Source of the DNA: Larimichthys crocea
Taxonomy: Eukaryota > Chordata > Actinopteri > Sciaenidae
Direction of reading: 5' to 3'
Assembly (NCBI RefSeq): GCF_000972845.2
Contig: NC_040013.1
Location: 3,214,642 to 3,278,641, forward strand
Length of the DNA: 64,000 nucleotides
Shown: positions 27,801-40,632 of the stretch, piece by piece
How the letters are laid out: every line of letters starts with the position of its first letter
Position numbering within the stretch: the stretch's first letter is position 1
Translations under genes and position numbers: made by a program
Notes under the pieces: model-generated
Database searches by the model: none
What the model saw: only the letters and a program-made list of their open reading frames with translations
Told to the model about the DNA's origin: nothing

Positions 27801-27980
27801 AGTTTGAGGTAATTCAGAAACACTTCTCCTATTACAAAGACTGTCCACCTGACAGCAATGACAAGTTGATTTTTCAACTTTAAAGCTGCTCTAACGAATC
27901 ATTTTACATTAACAATGGATCAAATGTCTTAATTACTGTGTACAAGAGGTCAGGTCTAGTGATGAACACAAGAATTATTG
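24880..27980. other. Non-coding DNA, no established gene
   Basis: Ordinary AT-rich sequence with short C and G runs (24998-25006, 26726-26736) and a (GCA)n run near 26769-26783. No splice-supported open frame stands out. Confidence 0.5.
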
Positions 27981-27984
27981 CAGA

Positions 27985-28215
27985 AAGAATAGAATAGATA
28001 CTTTATTGATCCAAGTTTTTACATACATAGGCCACACACACTACACACATACTACACACATACGCAAACACGGTGGAGAGATGTGCAGCCATGTAGCGAC
28101 GTCCTGGGATCAGTTGGGGATTCGTTACCTTGCACCTCGGCAGTACCCAGTATGTGAACTGGCACCTCTCCAGCTACCAGTCCACCCTCCATGCTTTGGT
28201 CTGTGCTTGTACAAC
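27985..28215 (-). mobile_element. 5'-truncated SINE of the same family, reversed
   Basis: On the minus strand it contains 'gactggtagctggagaggtgccagttcac' in the body and ends in 'ggatcaataaagtatc', matching the plus-strand copies. The tRNA-like head is missing. Apparent reading frames here are repeat-derived. Confidence 0.7.
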
Positions 28216-30177
28216 TTTCCAGTTTTACTTCATCTGCCTTATTTCAGACCCAGTAGGCAGCTAGTTTCAGCAAAAGAAAAATGGTTACTGACTAGCAGGA
28301 GTATTTAGCAGTTGAAGAGGCAGATATTTCCACCAGGAGCTGCAGGAGACCAAAAACAGAGCTAAAAGGAGGCTTGAAAATTAGATTTACACTTACCGGG
28401 TGGACTCAAAATGAATGCTAATGTTGCTGCGTGTCTGGTGGCTGTGTAAGTAGGAAACGATTTGCCAACAAGCTCACTATATTAACTTAAAATGTGATAA
28501 TATGTCAGCGTCGTGTTCATATAAAACAAATGCCCGCCAATATATGAATATAGGACATAACTCAAATATCACACTTCAGAAATCTTGCATGCTTGAGTCT
28601 TCTTCATATAACATATGGACAAATACCAGATGGCTTCACTATGGTGTAAAATCATCGAGCAGATGCTTTTTAATTTAAATTCAGTACAGTTTTCTGTGTC
28701 TGAAAACAAAATGTCTGAACTCCCAGTGCGGTGAACACCATCCGTTTTCTTGCCAGAAGGAGGAAATAAACAGAAAGAATTTTATGCAAATATCATTTGA
28801 CCCAGAGCTGGATTTAAAAACTACTCTTCCTCCCTCCTTGAACTCCCCCAACACCGACACCACCCTCCCACCCTCCTCCGTTGCAATCAACTCACTGCAG
28901 AGCAAACAAATTTAGGTTAGAAATATGAATACCTGTCTCCCGTGTGGAGTGGAAAAAAAAAGTCACATGCTGGCAGCTCAGGGATAACCAGCGAAATGAT
29001 GAATGGCCATGCCGGCTTGTCAAGGTGGGCAGGAGGAGCTACGGGCATGAATGGGAGTTTGTCATCATGAGCTTGCCGTCATATCCGAGGTGTGGATCGA
29101 GACTGACAGCCCTAATTATGGAAGCTCTTCAAATGAGTGACCTTGGGAGGCAGCAGAAACATCCATACCTGTGTACACGTGCACGTACGTACACACAGAT
29201 GACATATTTTCGCACGGTTTCAGCCTTAATTCCCACCGCCACCCTCTAGGCCCCTCGTGACTGCCACCTATAGGCTCTTGTCTCATTGCAAACTGAGCTC
29301 TGTGGCTGATGACACAAGATACAGAAACACATGTATGCTTTACATATCCATTAATGCCCTTGACAGCCTCACAGTATCAATTTATAATGCACACACACAC
29401 TCAAGGACACATTTTTGGTATGTGAAAAACAGTACAGTATCAGCTGTTGTCTTAACAGCCTTGCATCCTTGATAACAGTCTACATAGGTGATGGATAATC
29501 TGCACAAATGCTTGACAAAATCCACGCAAGCAACTCAGATCAGTATCAGATAACCGCTGTCTGCTGATTAGCATTCATATCTCCAGTTCATTAAAACAAC
29601 AAAATGATTTGCCTCAGCTAAAGACTGCCACATCTCATGCATGCAGACTCCACAGAAAGCACCTCTGACAGGCATGGCAGTGACAACCGGAACCAACGTC
29701 AACCCCCAAAAATCATGTTATATCACCCAGAGACAATAAACACACGCTCTCTCTCGCTGTGCAGACGGAGGTGTTCTCTTAAGACACACTGCAGCATGTT
29801 TCCAGATAGGAACCAAAACTCAAACAGTACAACAATATGACAGTGAATCCTGTTCTGCATGCAAATGATGTGCAATGTCCTCTGGCTCTTCTCGGTGCCG
29901 TCTAAACTGGATATTCTGCACTCCCGTGCAGAACAGCTCAGAACAGGCTGATCCATCCCTTAAGAATAAGGGGTAGAGGACTACATGTGTACGTAAGCAG
30001 AAGGGCACATTTCAATTACTGTAGCCTCTAAGAGTCTGAGACATGTTATGATCATCCTTATCCCTCCAGCAGCAGAAGCAGCAGCATCACAAGGATCCTG
30101 CAGCAGAGGCAGCACAACAACCCCTGCTTTAGAAAAACACACACGGCTCTGACAGCAGACAGTAGACGGTACAGTAC

Positions 30178-30710
30178 CTTAGCAGCAGCAGCAGCAGCAG
30201 CAGCAGCGGTTAAAGGGCCGATGCAGTGGCAGGTGTTTCCTACTGTGATGGAGAGACAGAAAAGCAGCCAGCAGCAGGACCGGTACGACGGCTATGGCAG
30301 CTCTGTAGCATAAAATGGTTCATCAATGCTGCTCGGGCAGAAAGAGGCACAGCCAGGCAGCGCAGGAAGAGAGAGAGGAAGAGAGAGAGACAGCGAGCAT
30401 CACTCAGCTCACACTACCATGGCTGTGCAGCAGAGCACACACATCAACACGCCCCCTTTCTCCCTCTCTCTCTCCTCTCTCACTTTCTCACACACACACA
30501 CACTCGCTTAGTCACACAGACACAGGCACAGGCACGCAGGGGTGCAGAGGCAGTGCAGTGCGCAGCAGCACTGAGCATCACTCCCTCTCCGGGATGTCTC
30601 TCGTCTCCCTTAATCAGAGCCGGTCATTCTGTGTTTTATTCTCGGCAGTCACAGACAATCCTGTCAATAAACCCTTCCAGCCACGTGCTCCACCACAACC
30701 GCCGCTGATG
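30178..30710 (-). promoter_or_regulatory. Possible non-coding first exon and promoter of a minus-strand gene
   Basis: GC-richer than its surroundings, with a (CAG)n run at 30183-30207 and GA/CA-rich tracts. On the minus strand the block ends GCTGCTAAG/gtactg at 30178/30177, a good splice donor. The only frame near the donor is a short upstream-type ORF (MNHFML...). This composition is typical of 5' UTR exons of long vertebrate genes. No downstream coding exon could be tied to it, so the gene is unidentified. Confidence 0.3.
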
Positions 30711-33700
30711 AGCAGCCATGATTGAAGATGGCAAGGTCATGTGAGGTTCTCTGGCATCCCCTCCACCACCATCACCACCACCACCCTTCCTCTCTTGGCC
30801 TTTGGCTCCCAGTTTTGTTGCAATGTATCTCAGTTATTCTATTTTTTTGTAAGCTGATACAGGGACTCTGCCTCGTCATGGGTCATTATGTCACAGAGGC
30901 TCCCCCAGCTTGACAAACCCTCACTCACTGAACGGTGGGTCAGACCAATCAGCTATCACAAACAGCAGCAACGCCATTACCGTCCAATCACAGATCTGGA
31001 AATCAAGTGCAGAAGGGTATTAAAGGGGATTATTTGGGCCATCCTGGGTTTTTTTTTTTTTCCACTATAGGGGAGCAGCTTGGTGTGTGCAGTATGGCTG
31101 CCCTCTGTGGCCGACAGCAGTGCTGCACTCTGTGCTGGGAAGAAGAAGAAAAAAAACAAGGAGAGAGGAGGAGCAGGGCCCAAAACAGATATCCTTTCCT
31201 CAGTGTGGATGCCTAGCAACCACAGCAGGTCCTTACCTCTGTTTAGAGCCTTCCCTCCCCCTCCAGCGGGACCCTCTCTGCAATCCCAATTGAGAGCTTA
31301 TATTGTTCAGCGGCGACGACGACTACATCGCACACTGTGGATGCCAAATGTTCCCGCCCATGTCCTCTACCTGGTGTGTAAACACTGAACGGGGAGGGGC
31401 TGCGTTCTGACAATGAGCAGGAAGCACACCTGATGTTTTCACCACAACATCAGCTGCTACGGGGCAACTGCACTGTACTTTAGCTCTCCTTCAGGCCCCA
31501 TTAGTAAATTAACTAACACCGTTACACAGCAGGATTAAAAGCATTAAACTTCCTTGAGCATTCTGACAAGAAAACTGTGTTTGTGAATCTGTAGAGGTAA
31601 CGGATGACCTCCAAACGTCTGATTTAATGTGTCTCCATGAAGGAGAATAATGTAGTCCTTTATTTATAGCTCTACAGTACTTTCCCTCCCAAGACACATC
31701 AAAGCTGAGCAGGTCAAACACTGTCGCTATGAGTGCTTTTAAAGTTTGGGGTCAAGTGGAAAAGACGAGAGACTGATGGAACATTTTAATAAAGCCGTTA
31801 ATGCCAAGATGCAAATGTCTGAGCTAAGTGCGATCGAGGCATTTTACTGACCCTTCACACGGGAGGGCAGGGCTGTGTAAGGTGCATCGACTAGCTGGTG
31901 CTGTTTCATAATGATTCAGATGACGCACGCCTACCTTCAAATGTTAAAAGGGAACCAAACCTGTTCAGACAGCTGTCAAAGGAGGTCAGAAAGGCAGACC
32001 AGGGAGCTCCGGGCCTGCCTTTAACTCAGCTGGCCAAGACACATTTGGAGGTGTGAACAACTGTTTGGACATTCCCTTTTGTGAAGGGTTCTGCAGATTA
32101 ACAACAACAAAAAAACGGTGTGAGATGCAACAATATCACAGAGTGCTATGGCAGCTTACATATCAAGAGGCAGCAACACAAATGTTTTATGTTGAAATAT
32201 TGATGTAAGATTTATAAAAATATGGTTTCCAAACACGTAAATAATATCTAGTCTGATTGCTCAATTGTTTTGTATTTCATATTATATCGAGTTCATCACC
32301 ATTCCCCATTCCAAAGCATAAATGCTATCCTTTGTGGCACTTCTTCAGTCCTAATGAAGCTCCCTGTACAGCAGGTCCTGTCCTGCCCTCCTGCTGTCTG
32401 CCTTCAGAACTGAAGTGCTGTGATGCTGTCCATACCAGCATCCGCTGAGCACTTGCACGCCTCTTGTTTCTGCATCAAAGTCCCGTCTGAAGACTTTGGC
32501 TCCAATCTCAAAACGAGCATCTGTGAGCCAAGCGAGTCTGCTGAAATGACGCACATGCATTCCTCAATGGACTGAGGATTTTCTTAACAGCAAACAACAA
32601 ACCCGTGCTACTCTCTTTGCATGCATCTTACAGTCTTTTTAAGCAAACGACCGTTTAATGAAGCTGTTCAATGTTGTGAACAGTAGCAATATGGCCCGCT
32701 GAGAGGACGGCGTGACATTAATAGTGATCCAACACTTTTAGGACGCTAGAGACAAGCGCCGACTTTCACACGTAGCCATAAGAAACTTTCTTCTTGGAAA
32801 ATGATACTGTGAACATAATGGGACTGAATCAACACCAAACAGAAGACGCCGTGTTGCAATATAATCGTACAGCTCTAAATCCTGCATCCTTGAGCTATGA
32901 GTTACTTTCCATCAATACCTGGCCAAAAAAACAGAGCAAGGACACTAGTTCTGCGCTTGGTATTTGACAATGCTGAGTCACTGCTGTTATGGAAGGATGA
33001 CAGATTTGTCAGTATGACCAAAAATAAAGAAAATCTGAAGGCCGTCTGTCATTTTGAGGGATTAATACTGAGTACAGTTAAGTAAACATGTAGACCACCT
33101 GTAGTAGACCCCCCCTGTCCAGGTGGTAGGCAGTGTGCGTATCAATCTCACAACATGGCCCCGTAGTTTTGCTGCTTTAGCATCACATTGATGGGCCGTG
33201 TTGCTACGTAGTCGAGCTATCGCAAAATATCACGGCAGCGCAAGTGTCCAAGAGTTTCTTTAGAAAGTCGGATAATTGTGACGTGGTTGATAAATGAGGT
33301 GAAACAAGAGGGACTGGTGCGGTAGAGGATGAAAGATAAACGAGTAATACTGATGACGTTTATCAGCCAAATGAGGCAAAAATTGCGAAGTGTTGGCAGG
33401 AAAAGTGAGCATGCAGTCGGTGTCTCTGTTCATCTTCTCTCTCCCTGTCATGCATAAAAACAGGACTTCCATAATCTCTAAGTTCTGTATCTTAAATGTT
33501 ATTGTGACTAAGTTTTTATTTATTTTTATTAAATGCTATTAAATATCTCATTATCATTCCAAATTTAAATTACAAGTAATAATAGATGAACATCTAACTA
33601 AAAGTCTAAAGTCAAGTCAGCAATTGTTGATTGAACATAATATCTTAATCTTTACCCTTAAATTGTATCCTGAAGTTTATTAAAATAGATTTTTTACAAC

Positions 33701-34810
33701 TCAAGAGATGCATTTGTATTCAAGTTAAGTTCAGTTAACTTTTAACTTTTAAGTTGAATCAGCTTAATATAGATTTTAAGTGAAGTGTACCCTTTTTAAA
33801 ATCCTGTTCCCGTAACACCACCATCTAATTTCTGCAATTGCGAATCAGTTCTCTTAAATCGTGAGTCCAATATGCACACAACTACGCTACCAGTAGTTCA
33901 ATGTCACAACCGTTGTGTGTTCAATAGGTGTATTATGTTTAGTTTCTAGGAAAATAGTTTGATTCTTTTGACCTACAGCTCGTATGTCATATTAAAGGAA
34001 TAGTTTGAGTTATTTGAAGTGGGGTTGTGTCAGAAGCTGAGCAATGATCTTGCTTTGGACATTTAAAAAAGGCAATGCTCTCTTCAAAACCACCAGACTT
34101 CATTGACAGTAACTTTAATGTTGTTGTTTTTTGCAGAACATGGGAGCTGCTGGTTCACCACTGCGCTGTGTTATTGTGTGACTTTGGGGTTTTAACACAT
34201 TATTGATTGATAATGATGACTGATATTGATTTGTTCAGGCAGTACTTTGCTTAGCTTCCGTGCTGGTCTTCCGGTCTGCTTCTCGAAAACTGGGGGGCGT
34301 GCCAATCGCCATCTATGACAAGTACCTCATACAACCCTACTTCAAATAACCCAGAACGTCCCTTTAAGGGTGAAATGTTCCTTAAAACTAACATTACTAA
34401 ATGAGTTTTCCACAAATTGTTTAAGTGTGGGTATCTACCATTATAGACAATACAAAATATTTACCAAAGTATCCTGTATATTTTAGGATTAATTTAGTAA
34501 AATGCATATTACATAATGGCATGTTTGGTAATCTCTTTAAATACGAGCAAAAACTACTAATAATAAAGCATTACGACATCTTGTTTGGTAGCTAAATCAC
34601 CCACATAAGAGATGAAAATAAAATCACTGAGTGCCACATATGGATGCATTTGTTAATGATGAGCCTTGACAGTAAAGAGGAGCGCAGGGTGAGGTCAGAT
34701 TATGGCTGCAGGCATCAACAAGTGCTGATCCGGCTAGTGTCCAGACACAGGCTGAATCAAAGCTTATTCATCGAAAGCTTTAACAAGGCAACAACACGTC
34801 GCTCTCACCT
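30711..34810. other. Non-coding DNA, no established gene
   Basis: Upstream of the possible promoter at 30.2-30.7 kb. Contains an (ACC/CAC)n stretch (30763-30784), poly-T (31048-31061) and AT-rich sequence at 33.5-34.6 kb. No exon could be supported. Confidence 0.5.
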
Positions 34811-34815
34811 TATCT

Positions 34816-34947
34816 GTGCCTCTCATCCGGCTGTTCTTCTTTGCTGTGGCTAACCTCTGTCTCTGGCTCCACACTACTTCCCTCTGAGACTGTTTCAGGA
34901 CTTTCTCCACCTCGCAAGTCTTCTGACAGCCCATTGTCCCCTGGCAT
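34816..34947 (-). CDS. Candidate exon with an acidic reading frame next to the left repeat arm
   Basis: The minus strand has acceptor ...catatgccag, an open stretch and donor AAG/gtgaga. One frame ends at a stop and reads DNGLSEDLRGGESPETVSEG with more Glu/Ser after it. Another frame is open across the whole stretch and starts MGCQKTCEVEKVL. It lies just outside the left arm, downstream of the acidic-protein gene on the same strand. Which frame, if any, is used is unclear. Confidence 0.25.
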
Positions 34948-36364
34948 ATGCAGTAAGAAAAACAGATATCAAGTTAGGTAATCGCATTACATCTGAGTGA
35001 TACATTTGTTTGTTTGCTACAAGCATTAACCTACCATGACAGAACGGTTTGCATGCTTCCACAAACGCTCGTCATGGTCAGCAGAGCCGGCTGATGTCAT
35101 AACTCCAGCATGTTGAGATTATAAATATCTGTATTCAGCAGAGTTACATAATAGCGGATGTTGGATTATTGTCAGTAGAGACAGACGGGAAAGACGGCCA
35201 GCTGCCACAGGAAATACATAAAACTATTAAAGCATCTAAAATTACATTTTGGTGATTTAAAAAAATAAATACTGTATGTTTAAAGAATATGTTTATTCAT
35301 AATTAAAGCTCATATCCATGGAATTAAATAAACAAACAGTGGCACTGTAGAAATCGTGTAAAATGTGGCTTTGTTGGATCTAGCTTTTGAAATGCATGGC
35401 TGGTTTTAAAAAAGATTGTCTCCATAATTAGTCTCCAAAATGAATGTGATTCACAGTAGCTGTGGGCTATAAACACCCAACAAAATCCACTATATTTGTT
35501 TGATATTGTACTACCACCCACCTCTGATGCAGGATAAGCCAGGCTCCAACAGAAACGAGGCTGCATTTACAACGTCCAGAGGTCCATTCATCAGTTACAG
35601 TACACTTTCCACTGGGTCATCCAGGCCAGCGGGCTCCAAAACGACTGCAGAAGAGGCTCTTTCGCTGTTGGATTTTCCTTCCCTGTCAGCTCCAATTCCA
35701 GTTAGATCGAGCAATCTATTGTAGCATGCAACACTGGGATCATTTTCAGAGCAGAGACACATCTCATACAGTACACTCTGTAACAGAAATATCTTTCCAC
35801 TGCCTTTCGAAATGCGATAAATAACGTGACGCCTCCTGCATCAGTTCGAGAGACTGAAATCTGAGGTCCACTGTTTTCTTTCTCATTGGTCGGACAAACA
35901 TTTGGTGCCTGTTTAGTCATTCTGTGTTTTGTTATGCAAGAGTCACGAGCAGTTTTTAAGTATATGGATGGGTTACATTTGCGCATACAGGAGAAGTTCA
36001 TCCAACTGTACACGCAGGCTTTAATTTGGGATCCAGAAAGACACAACAGAAACAGAAAAGTAAAGACAGATCTTACATTTCCCATGATAACGGATGGATT
36101 GTCTCAGATATTTCATATTGATCTGGTAAATAAATAGTCAATATGTTACAATGACCTTAAAGATCCAGGGTGTCAGATTTCGGAGGCTCAATTTACAAAA
36201 TATGAGCGATTCTGAATGTAACATTTATAACTGTTTTCATTAATGTTTAATGACCTGGAAATAAGAATCATTAGCATTTTTATATCTACAGATATGTGGA
36301 TGTCGTTTTACGATAAACTTCATTTCATTTCTATTTTATATAATGAATCTTGCACATTTTAAAC

Positions 36365-36545
36365 TTTGATAATTGCTGCACTTCTACACCTTCATCATTA
36401 AGTCCATCTTCACCTCCTCCATCAGCATCTGGAACACTGCTGAGACTGCCAAGGACAAGGGCAGACTGGAGCGCATACAGACCACCGTAACAGTTTTTCC
36501 CCCCCCAACCACAGCTGGCCTCATCAATGAAGCCCAGGGCCCCTT
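36365..36545 (+). mobile_element. LINE ORF2 scrap in the left arm only
   Basis: Plus-strand translation reads SISIWNTAETAKDKGRLERI, similar to L2-type fish LINE ends (KDKGRLERI). The right arm has an unrelated sequence of about 120 bases in its place, so this is a presence/absence difference between the arms. Confidence 0.45.
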
Positions 36546-38524
36546 CTGATACCGATTCTCACGGCCACATCAGACCCTATATGTTACATTAAAGTAAGGT
36601 CTACTGACTCAAGGCTTTACATTAACACCTTAATACCTTTCCATGAGATCTTTTGGATTACCCATGTCATAAACAGCTTCACATTACTCCGCTGATCTGC
36701 AGGTAGATGTAATGCACGGAAAAAATGCAGCAATGCCCCAAAAAGCCTGTCAAGGTTGGAGGCAGAGAAGGCCCAGCTCATGGTTAACCAGGCTTGAATT
36801 GTATGTTGACTTATCTTTTTAACAGGTCACATCAGGACTTGACAGTTATAAGTTTAGGTATTGTTGGGAATACTTTCCTGTATAGGTCCGGAAGAACATT
36901 CTTACAGTACACTGCTCCTCCTCTGACAGGACAGGAGGCCGGGAGGGAGAGAGATGTTGACAGCAACAGCAGGAAGTTTAGTGAGCAGGAAGGAAGGTGT
37001 AGTAAAAAAGAGGCAGTGGATACACAAAGGTGTGTAGCAAAAGGACACTGCTAGCTCAGGTGGAACGGAGAGTGAGTGAAGAGAGGATGAGGAGAAGGGC
37101 CCAAAGGACAAGTTAGAGGAAAGAACTTCCAAGTTCTGGAAGATGGAAACTGATCTTTGTTCCCAATAATATTGCACAATTTGTGATTGGAAGGTGTACC
37201 GAGAAGGGAGTGACCATTATCCACATAATACAACAATAACAGTCCATTCCTGAAGAGACATAATAAAGTGGAAAGTAGCACCATGGTGGGATGACAGATG
37301 AAGATGGGATGAAGCATTTAAACTACGTTTCCAGCATATGATCAGTACAAACAAGCTCAAGGAGGACAATCGGACAGGACATGCTGTACTCTGACAATAC
37401 CGTACTTTACTGTAATTATTGTGCTGTCCTGTCTGATAATATTAAGTGATTGCTTAGTTTAATAGTAAAGCATTAAAAAAAAAAGACCCCTGTGATACTT
37501 ATTAGGGTTGTCACTTCACCTTAAGAAGTTTTATTCTTTTAATACTCTGACTAATTGGCCACGCAGTGACTGATCATCTGATCATTTGAGAGGGACAGTC
37601 CTGCTTTGTAATGATGCTGCAGAGCTGCAGTCTTAATCATTCATTCCCTGGGGCAGTGATGGTTTTCATAATTTAAACAAATATATATATTATTAAAGAA
37701 TTCACAAGTTTTAAGAGACCAGCTTAGCTTTCAGTGATTTTAATCTTGGACTGTATCCTGAATGCTACAGCAGCAAAGTACAAAGTAGTGAAAAAGTTTT
37801 ATTATTTATTTATTTATTTAGTAAGTCACTCACCTGTTCTTCTCTCCAGGGTGTTCAGGTGAAAACAGTCCCCAGGTTACCTGAGCAGTATTTAAAGGTT
37901 CTGGGCCATACCATGAGCTGATTGGTGCAGGGGGGAGTGCACCTTAATCAGTTCTTGGGAGTTTCATAGATTTTTTGGTAAAATGTTCAGCACAGGTAGA
38001 ACATACAGACTAATTTATAATAATATGTAGAGTGTGAGTGTATTTTAAGGTTCTTGTCTAATGTTGGTTATGTTGAGATGTAATGGGAGGGGCAGAAACC
38101 CCCAGACTGTGTCAGGGTCTAGGTTGGTTTAATGTGTCAATGTCGGTGAAATAAACACCTGGTTGGTTTTGCACACAACCTCTGCCTCAATCCACCTTGC
38201 ATATCCAGCCGCTACATGGCCATCCTAACACATATCAATGCACTTTTGACTGCATCTCACGAGTTAAGGTTATTTTTTAGTGTGTTTGGGATGAAGGACA
38301 CGACTTCATTTGGGATTTGGCACAATTTTACAGTTCACAGGTTACCAAAAAGCTCCACAGTCCACCACTGACCAACTCATGAATCACTCTGCCATACCAG
38401 AAGGAGAAATGCCCTTTTCCATTGTATTAAAACAGGAGATTGTACTATCGTGCACATTGTTTTATTTCCTGAATATTGCAATTGTCAGATTCTTATAAAG
38501 CATTACAAAAGGACAAATGAAAAA

Positions 38525-39196
38525 TTAGTCTACGTCGTCATTCTCTAATTTCTCCCACTTATTAAATGCATGAGGATTAAAAAGGTCACTGAGATAGCTC
38601 CTCATTTTCTTCACTCTGCCTTCTCCTTTCACAGGTTGTTGTTCCTCTGATTCGGGGGGTGCTGCCGCTCCCTTTTCTTCTTCAGCATCCTGTTGGTCAG
38701 CGACGACGTTTTCCTGTTGCTCACATTGAGTTGGTTGTGAGCTGCTGTCGGTATCACTGGTTTCAGCATCACTGGTGTCAGAGTCAGTGGTGGCAGCATC
38801 ACTGGTGTCAGAGTCAGTGGTGGCAGTGTCAGTGGTGGCAGCATCATTTGTGTCAGCATCATTGGTGTCAGCAAGATATATCTCCAGCAGTGAACGCAGT
38901 GAATCAAGTTCGTCTATCAGACAATTGATCATAAATTGCTGCATGTTAACTAAATTTAAAAGCCGCCTGAATTCCATTTCTGCCATCCTGTTGATCGTAA
39001 CGATGTCGCATTCCCGTTGTCTCCCCCTGACCAGTCATACAGACAAAAGTCATCAAATACAAACACATTTTTTCAGTATGTTTCAGAAGTAGATAGATAA
39101 AAAACAAACAAACACACGCATGGCCCGTGTCCTACAAAAATGATTGTACCTCAAAGGGGAGAAATCAGGAGATTCCTCTCCAGCAGTTTTTTCCAT
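38525..39196 (-). CDS. Two-exon gene for a 182-aa acidic protein with Ser/Thr/Asp repeats (unrecognised)
   Basis: Coding exon 1 is 39196-39150 (MEKTAGEESPDFSPLR) with donor GAG/gtacaa. Exon 2 is 39026-38525, entered through a gtcag acceptor and ending at TAA. The junction splits an Arg codon and keeps frame, giving 182 aa. A good acceptor at 39219-39220 shows that exon 1 continues upstream as 5' UTR, so a further non-coding exon should exist. The protein has a leucine-rich N-terminal segment (FRRLLNLVNMQQ, IDELDSLRSLLEIYL), then about 40 residues of imperfect DTSDAATTDS-type repeats, a Glu/Gln-rich stretch and a basic-aromatic C-terminus (KKMRSYLSDLFNPHAF). No signal peptide or membrane segment is seen. 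AATAAA lies at 38466-38461 on the minus strand. A broken copy lies in the other repeat arm. I do not recognise the family; fish-restricted is a guess. Confidence 0.62.
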
Positions 39197-39806
39197 CAGT
39201 TTTCTCCTCTCCAAAGTTCTGTGTGACAAAATAAAAGCAGATTAGGTTTACTCTCTTTTTCTGAACTCTCAGTTTTGATTTTCTGGCAGCTGTGGGTTAA
39301 CTTTTAATAAGCAGGCAGTATGACTGGATGCTGACACAGGCGACACAGGAGTCTGAATGAATACACAACTGCAGGGAAAGACAGTAAGGCCATACTTTAA
39401 GCGAGGGCTATGCTCCATGATCCTGCAATCACTGACATTTCTTCTACATGTCCTGAATGTTAGATGCCCATTAAAAAGGCAGCTTGTTGTCTTAAAACTG
39501 AATTTGCTGAGCAGTAAGTACAGTAGTGAGGTAACTACTCTATATATCTTTCTTGCAGGCTTAAGCTTTGTTATTCTTCCTCACCGAACTGTTGAACAAC
39601 AATATTCCGCATTTCTTTCATTAAAGGATATTTAAAAAAGTCTTACCTCCCTTGTGAAATTGAAATGTCCTCCTGCTTCTTTATGTTTATGTTTTCTGCT
39701 TTTGTATTAATTTGAAATGTATAGAATGTTGCAGCATCTGTGTTGCTATGTTACATCAATGGGACATTCAAATTAACAAGCTATTGTTTTGACTAATCAA
39801 CCAAAC

Positions 39807-39829
39807 AATATATATATATATATATATAT
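39807..39829. repeat. (AT)n run at the end of the left inverted-repeat arm
   Basis: A dinucleotide run marking the inner limit of similarity between the arms. The partner run at 41232-41325 is much longer. Confidence 0.9.
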
Positions 39830-40565
39830 GTATGCCATATTCTGTAAATAGAACCTTGTAAATGTTACACTCTGGATCTTTAACATCCTAATTTTTCATC
39901 TAAATTCTGTCAATGCCAGACAAGGATGCAATAGGACTAGATGAGACTGGACTGGCCCAAGGCCAGTGCCTCAGCCCACAGGCCATTCAACATCCGTTAC
40001 TTAAATCTGAAGAAAGGCTGCTGTTCAAAAAAATAATCATGTTTTTAGTTCTCAAAGGTACAACGTTAGGTATAGTGATAGGTTGAATCTTCTGGAGTCG
40101 AACACATGCAACAGACGACAAGTTGATGTTCAGTTGACGGTTTAATGTTTAATGATACAGACTTAACATATGTTTGGCAAACTCCACATCTGGAAACCGT
40201 TAACATTTCTCTGAACCTCCTCCACTGTCACTCCAATCAGCATTTTGGATCCCCTTCTGAATCTTACCCGTCACTCATCCGAAGGTTTCAGGAACGGCGC
40301 CAATACATCTGTCTTAATCCTCCACCAGCATTTTTACCAGATGTGCGCATGTCAAACTGATAAATGAATACATACTTTTCCACAAGACATAAAACTTTTG
40401 TCACATACATCTTAACACAGATGAATCCTGAACAGCATAACATCTGGTAGTGTCTCTGCGTTAGACAGTTGCACATGCATTAGCTTCTCGGCATTAGCAG
40501 CCACATTTATCGCCTGTTTGGCTTCCAGCAAACTGATAGCGCCCACTCATGTTTAGCATGGTCAT
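39830..40565. other. Left-contig spacer without a matching partner
   Basis: Sequence between the left arm and the gap. It does not resemble the spacer on the other side of the gap (40576-41231), although both follow the same AT run when the right contig is flipped. It contains short open frames on both strands but nothing I can assign. It may be a haplotype difference or a misjoined contig end. Confidence 0.5.
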
Positions 40566-40575
40566 NNNNNNNNNN
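40566..40575. other. Assembly gap (10 N)
   Basis: Ten undetermined bases separate the left contig, which ends ATGGTCAT, from the right contig. The eight bases before the gap equal the first eight bases of the displaced C5orf34 exon, which may be coincidence or may mean that the left contig stops just inside that exon. Confidence 0.95.
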
Positions 40576-40632
40576 TGTAACCGGGCACCGTACCGAACGA
40601 ACATCCACCGACTCATCCTCATGCATGACCAT
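40576..40632 (-). CDS. c5orf34: Displaced 5' half of C5orf34 exon 1 (wrong orientation, frameshifted)
   Basis: Read on the minus strand from ATG at 40632, this piece encodes MVMHEDESVDV; after a one-base shift it continues VRYGARL and stops at the N gap. Human C5orf34 begins with a similar stretch (ILYEDDSVQVQY...STLQLSPCG). The missing continuation, LSPCGCEF, sits on the opposite strand 5.3 kb away at 45925. Reverse-complementing 40576-45923 brings the two halves together. The frameshift fits the indel-rich quality of this contig. The assignment is by residue-level resemblance and position; it is short, so similarity alone would be weak. Confidence 0.72.

Larger units (their letters stand above)
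35002..39829 (+). repeat. Left arm of a large inverted repeat (clean copy)
   Basis: This 4.8 kb stretch is the reverse complement of 41232-45923. Anchors: the motif acatttgtttgtttgc at 35002 pairs with the end of the right arm at 45923, and an AT dinucleotide run at 39807-39829 pairs with the AT run at 41232-41325. Left of 35002 and right of 39829 similarity stops. The arm carries the intact 182-aa gene, a LINE-like scrap near 36.37-36.54 kb that the right arm lacks, and otherwise non-coding sequence. Confidence 0.9.

Noticed and set aside
28006..28308. 100-codon plus-strand frame
   Set aside because: Most of it is a reversed SINE body and an AC-rich stretch.
35500..35724. Plus-strand frame ending LLDFPSLSAPIPVRSSNLL
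   Set aside because: Coding-like in composition, but the upstream acceptor does not join in phase to any candidate exon and no family is recognised.
35702..36085. 127-codon minus-strand frame with a signal-peptide-like start and several Cys
   Set aside because: No splice or promoter support, no recognisable family, the plus strand is also open, and the frame is broken in the other repeat arm. Treated as chance.
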